Both the position numbers and the translations under genes were made by a program. Shown one piece after another: positions 5,418 through 5,901 of a DNA stretch of 5,901 bases. The stretch is from NCBI GenBank assembly GCA_964517125.1, contig CAZFBD010000129.1:1-5901 (forward strand). The letters are read 5' to 3'. The first letter of the stretch is position 1. Each line of letters starts with the position of its first letter. The DNA comes from SHLQ01 sp964517125. GTDB taxonomy: Bacteria > Actinomycetota > Acidimicrobiia > Acidimicrobiales > SHLQ01. The notes below the pieces were generated by a model that did not search any database, was not told the DNA's origin, and saw nothing but the letters and a program-made list of their open reading frames with translations.

Positions 5418-5699
5418 ATGACAACCAAAGAGCAGTGTGTGATCCTTCCCTACAACGTGTGGCGCAACATCGAGGCGAACGCCTTGAAGCCGGACGACCC
5501 GACACACCTGGGCCACTGGCAGAAGCAGCGAAACGTCCTCAACCTGCAGTTGATCGGTTTCGCCCTTGAGGAGTCCACGGTCGGTGATCGACATGGTTAC
5601 GAGCTGATGGTCGATGCGCCCATGCCCGATCCTCAAGACCCCAACATCGAATTCCTGGATGCCGCTTGGACCCAGATCGTCGCCGATCTCGCCGGCTGA
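5418..5699 (+). CDS. Unknown 93-aa protein divergent from the recombinase
   Basis: I do not recognise this protein. ATG at 5418 gives 93 aa ending at TGA 5697-5699. It is soluble and acidic toward the C-terminus. Residues 9-22 (ILPYNVWRNIEANA) and 34-51 (WQKQRNVLNLQLIGFALE) suggest two amphipathic segments. A proline/aspartate-rich link (APMPDPQDPN, 67-76) leads to a last helix FLDAAWTQIVADL. The frame is open upstream to 5331, but the extra 29 residues are arginine/serine-rich and uncoded in look. GGAAG lies directly before the ATG, too close for an ideal Shine-Dalgarno. Its start faces the serine recombinase across a spacer with shared dyads, so joint regulation or a role as a small accessory or cargo protein is possible. 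No DNA-binding motif is evident. Confidence 0.6.
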   Translation: MTTKEQCVILPYNVWRNIEANALKPDDPTHLGHWQKQRNVLNLQLIGFALEESTVGDRHGYELMVDAPMPDPQDPNIEFLDAAWTQIVADLAG

Positions 5700-5765
5700 A
5701 GTGGAGAAACCTCCAGGCTCGGACCGGCTCAAACGTGTCAACGTCGACCTGGCCAGGCCTCGATC

Positions 5766-5809
5766 GACTGGATTGCCTTCGATAGAGCCGCGATAGCGGC
5801 CACCCAGTC
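5766..5809. repeat. Nested inverted repeats, hairpin with GATA loop
   Basis: GCCGC-GATA-GCGGC (5787-5800) is a perfect 5-bp stem with a 4-nt loop, nested inside GACTGG (5766-5771) and CCAGTC (5804-5809). It lies about 70-110 bp after the 93-aa gene. No T-tract follows on either strand, so it is a terminator-like or protein-binding structure of unproven use. Confidence 0.3.
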
Positions 5810-5901
5810 TCGATGTCGACAGCGCCACACAAGGCGCGCCACTCCGAAAATCTAGCCTGCGGCTCTCGCCCGTCTGAATCGAGAAGCGAATCTGCTCTAA
5901 G

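Noticed and set aside
5258..5428. 57-residue N-terminal extension of the recombinase from ATG 5428
   Set aside because: Family members begin close to the catalytic YxRVS strand; the extension would cover the dyad-rich promoter spacer and overlap the divergent gene's start.
5391..5901. Two minus-strand frames open to the right edge
   Set aside because: Both run antisense through the 93-aa gene and read as low-complexity there. A gene tail entering from the right cannot be excluded for the last 60 bases but cannot be supported.
5813..5901. Plus-strand ATG frame open to the right edge
   Set aside because: Only 29 codons, no ribosome site and serine/arginine-rich translation.

Overview
The base composition (moderately high GC), use of TTG/GTG/ATG starts and protein content suggest an actinobacterial chromosome; an acidimicrobial-type lineage is possible but unproven. 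Nothing housekeeping is present. Hypothetical genes, wide gaps, a serine recombinase and a possible gene remnant give the look of an accessory island or a mobile-element scar.

Layout. 1-601 (minus): N-terminal 200 residues of an APH/choline-kinase-fold phosphotransferase that runs off the left edge. Its leader can form two mutually exclusive hairpins and holds a 7-codon upstream ORF. 859-1503 (plus, divergent): a 214-aa protein resembling the SMI1/KNR4 (SUKH) immunity superfamily, with a strong ribosome binding site and a perfect 12-bp palindrome upstream. 1504-1914: a mostly empty gap holding one short ORF (1615-1719) with the best Shine-Dalgarno of the window and a start that resembles a winged-helix regulator domain.

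4175-1915 (minus): a compact three-gene run reading a 145-aa soluble protein, then a five-helix membrane protein with a soluble tail, then a 326-aa mostly helical protein with an R-x4-H motif of the kind used by HEPN ribonucleases and a C-x-C-C tail. I recognise none of the three by name. A soluble, a membrane and a possible nuclease component next to a recombinase is the best candidate here for an undescribed (defence- or conflict-type) system, but that function is inference.

4176-4510: no convincing gene, though an open frame leads into the 145-aa gene. 5257-4511 (minus): a 248-aa serine recombinase with its catalytic motifs intact. 5258-5417: a 160-bp divergent spacer with a symmetric set of dyads (10-bp inverted repeats 97 bp apart around a perfect 12-bp palindrome), a plausible recombinase site or shared operator. 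5418-5699 (plus): a 93-aa unknown protein. 5700-5901: a gene-poor tail with nested inverted repeats.
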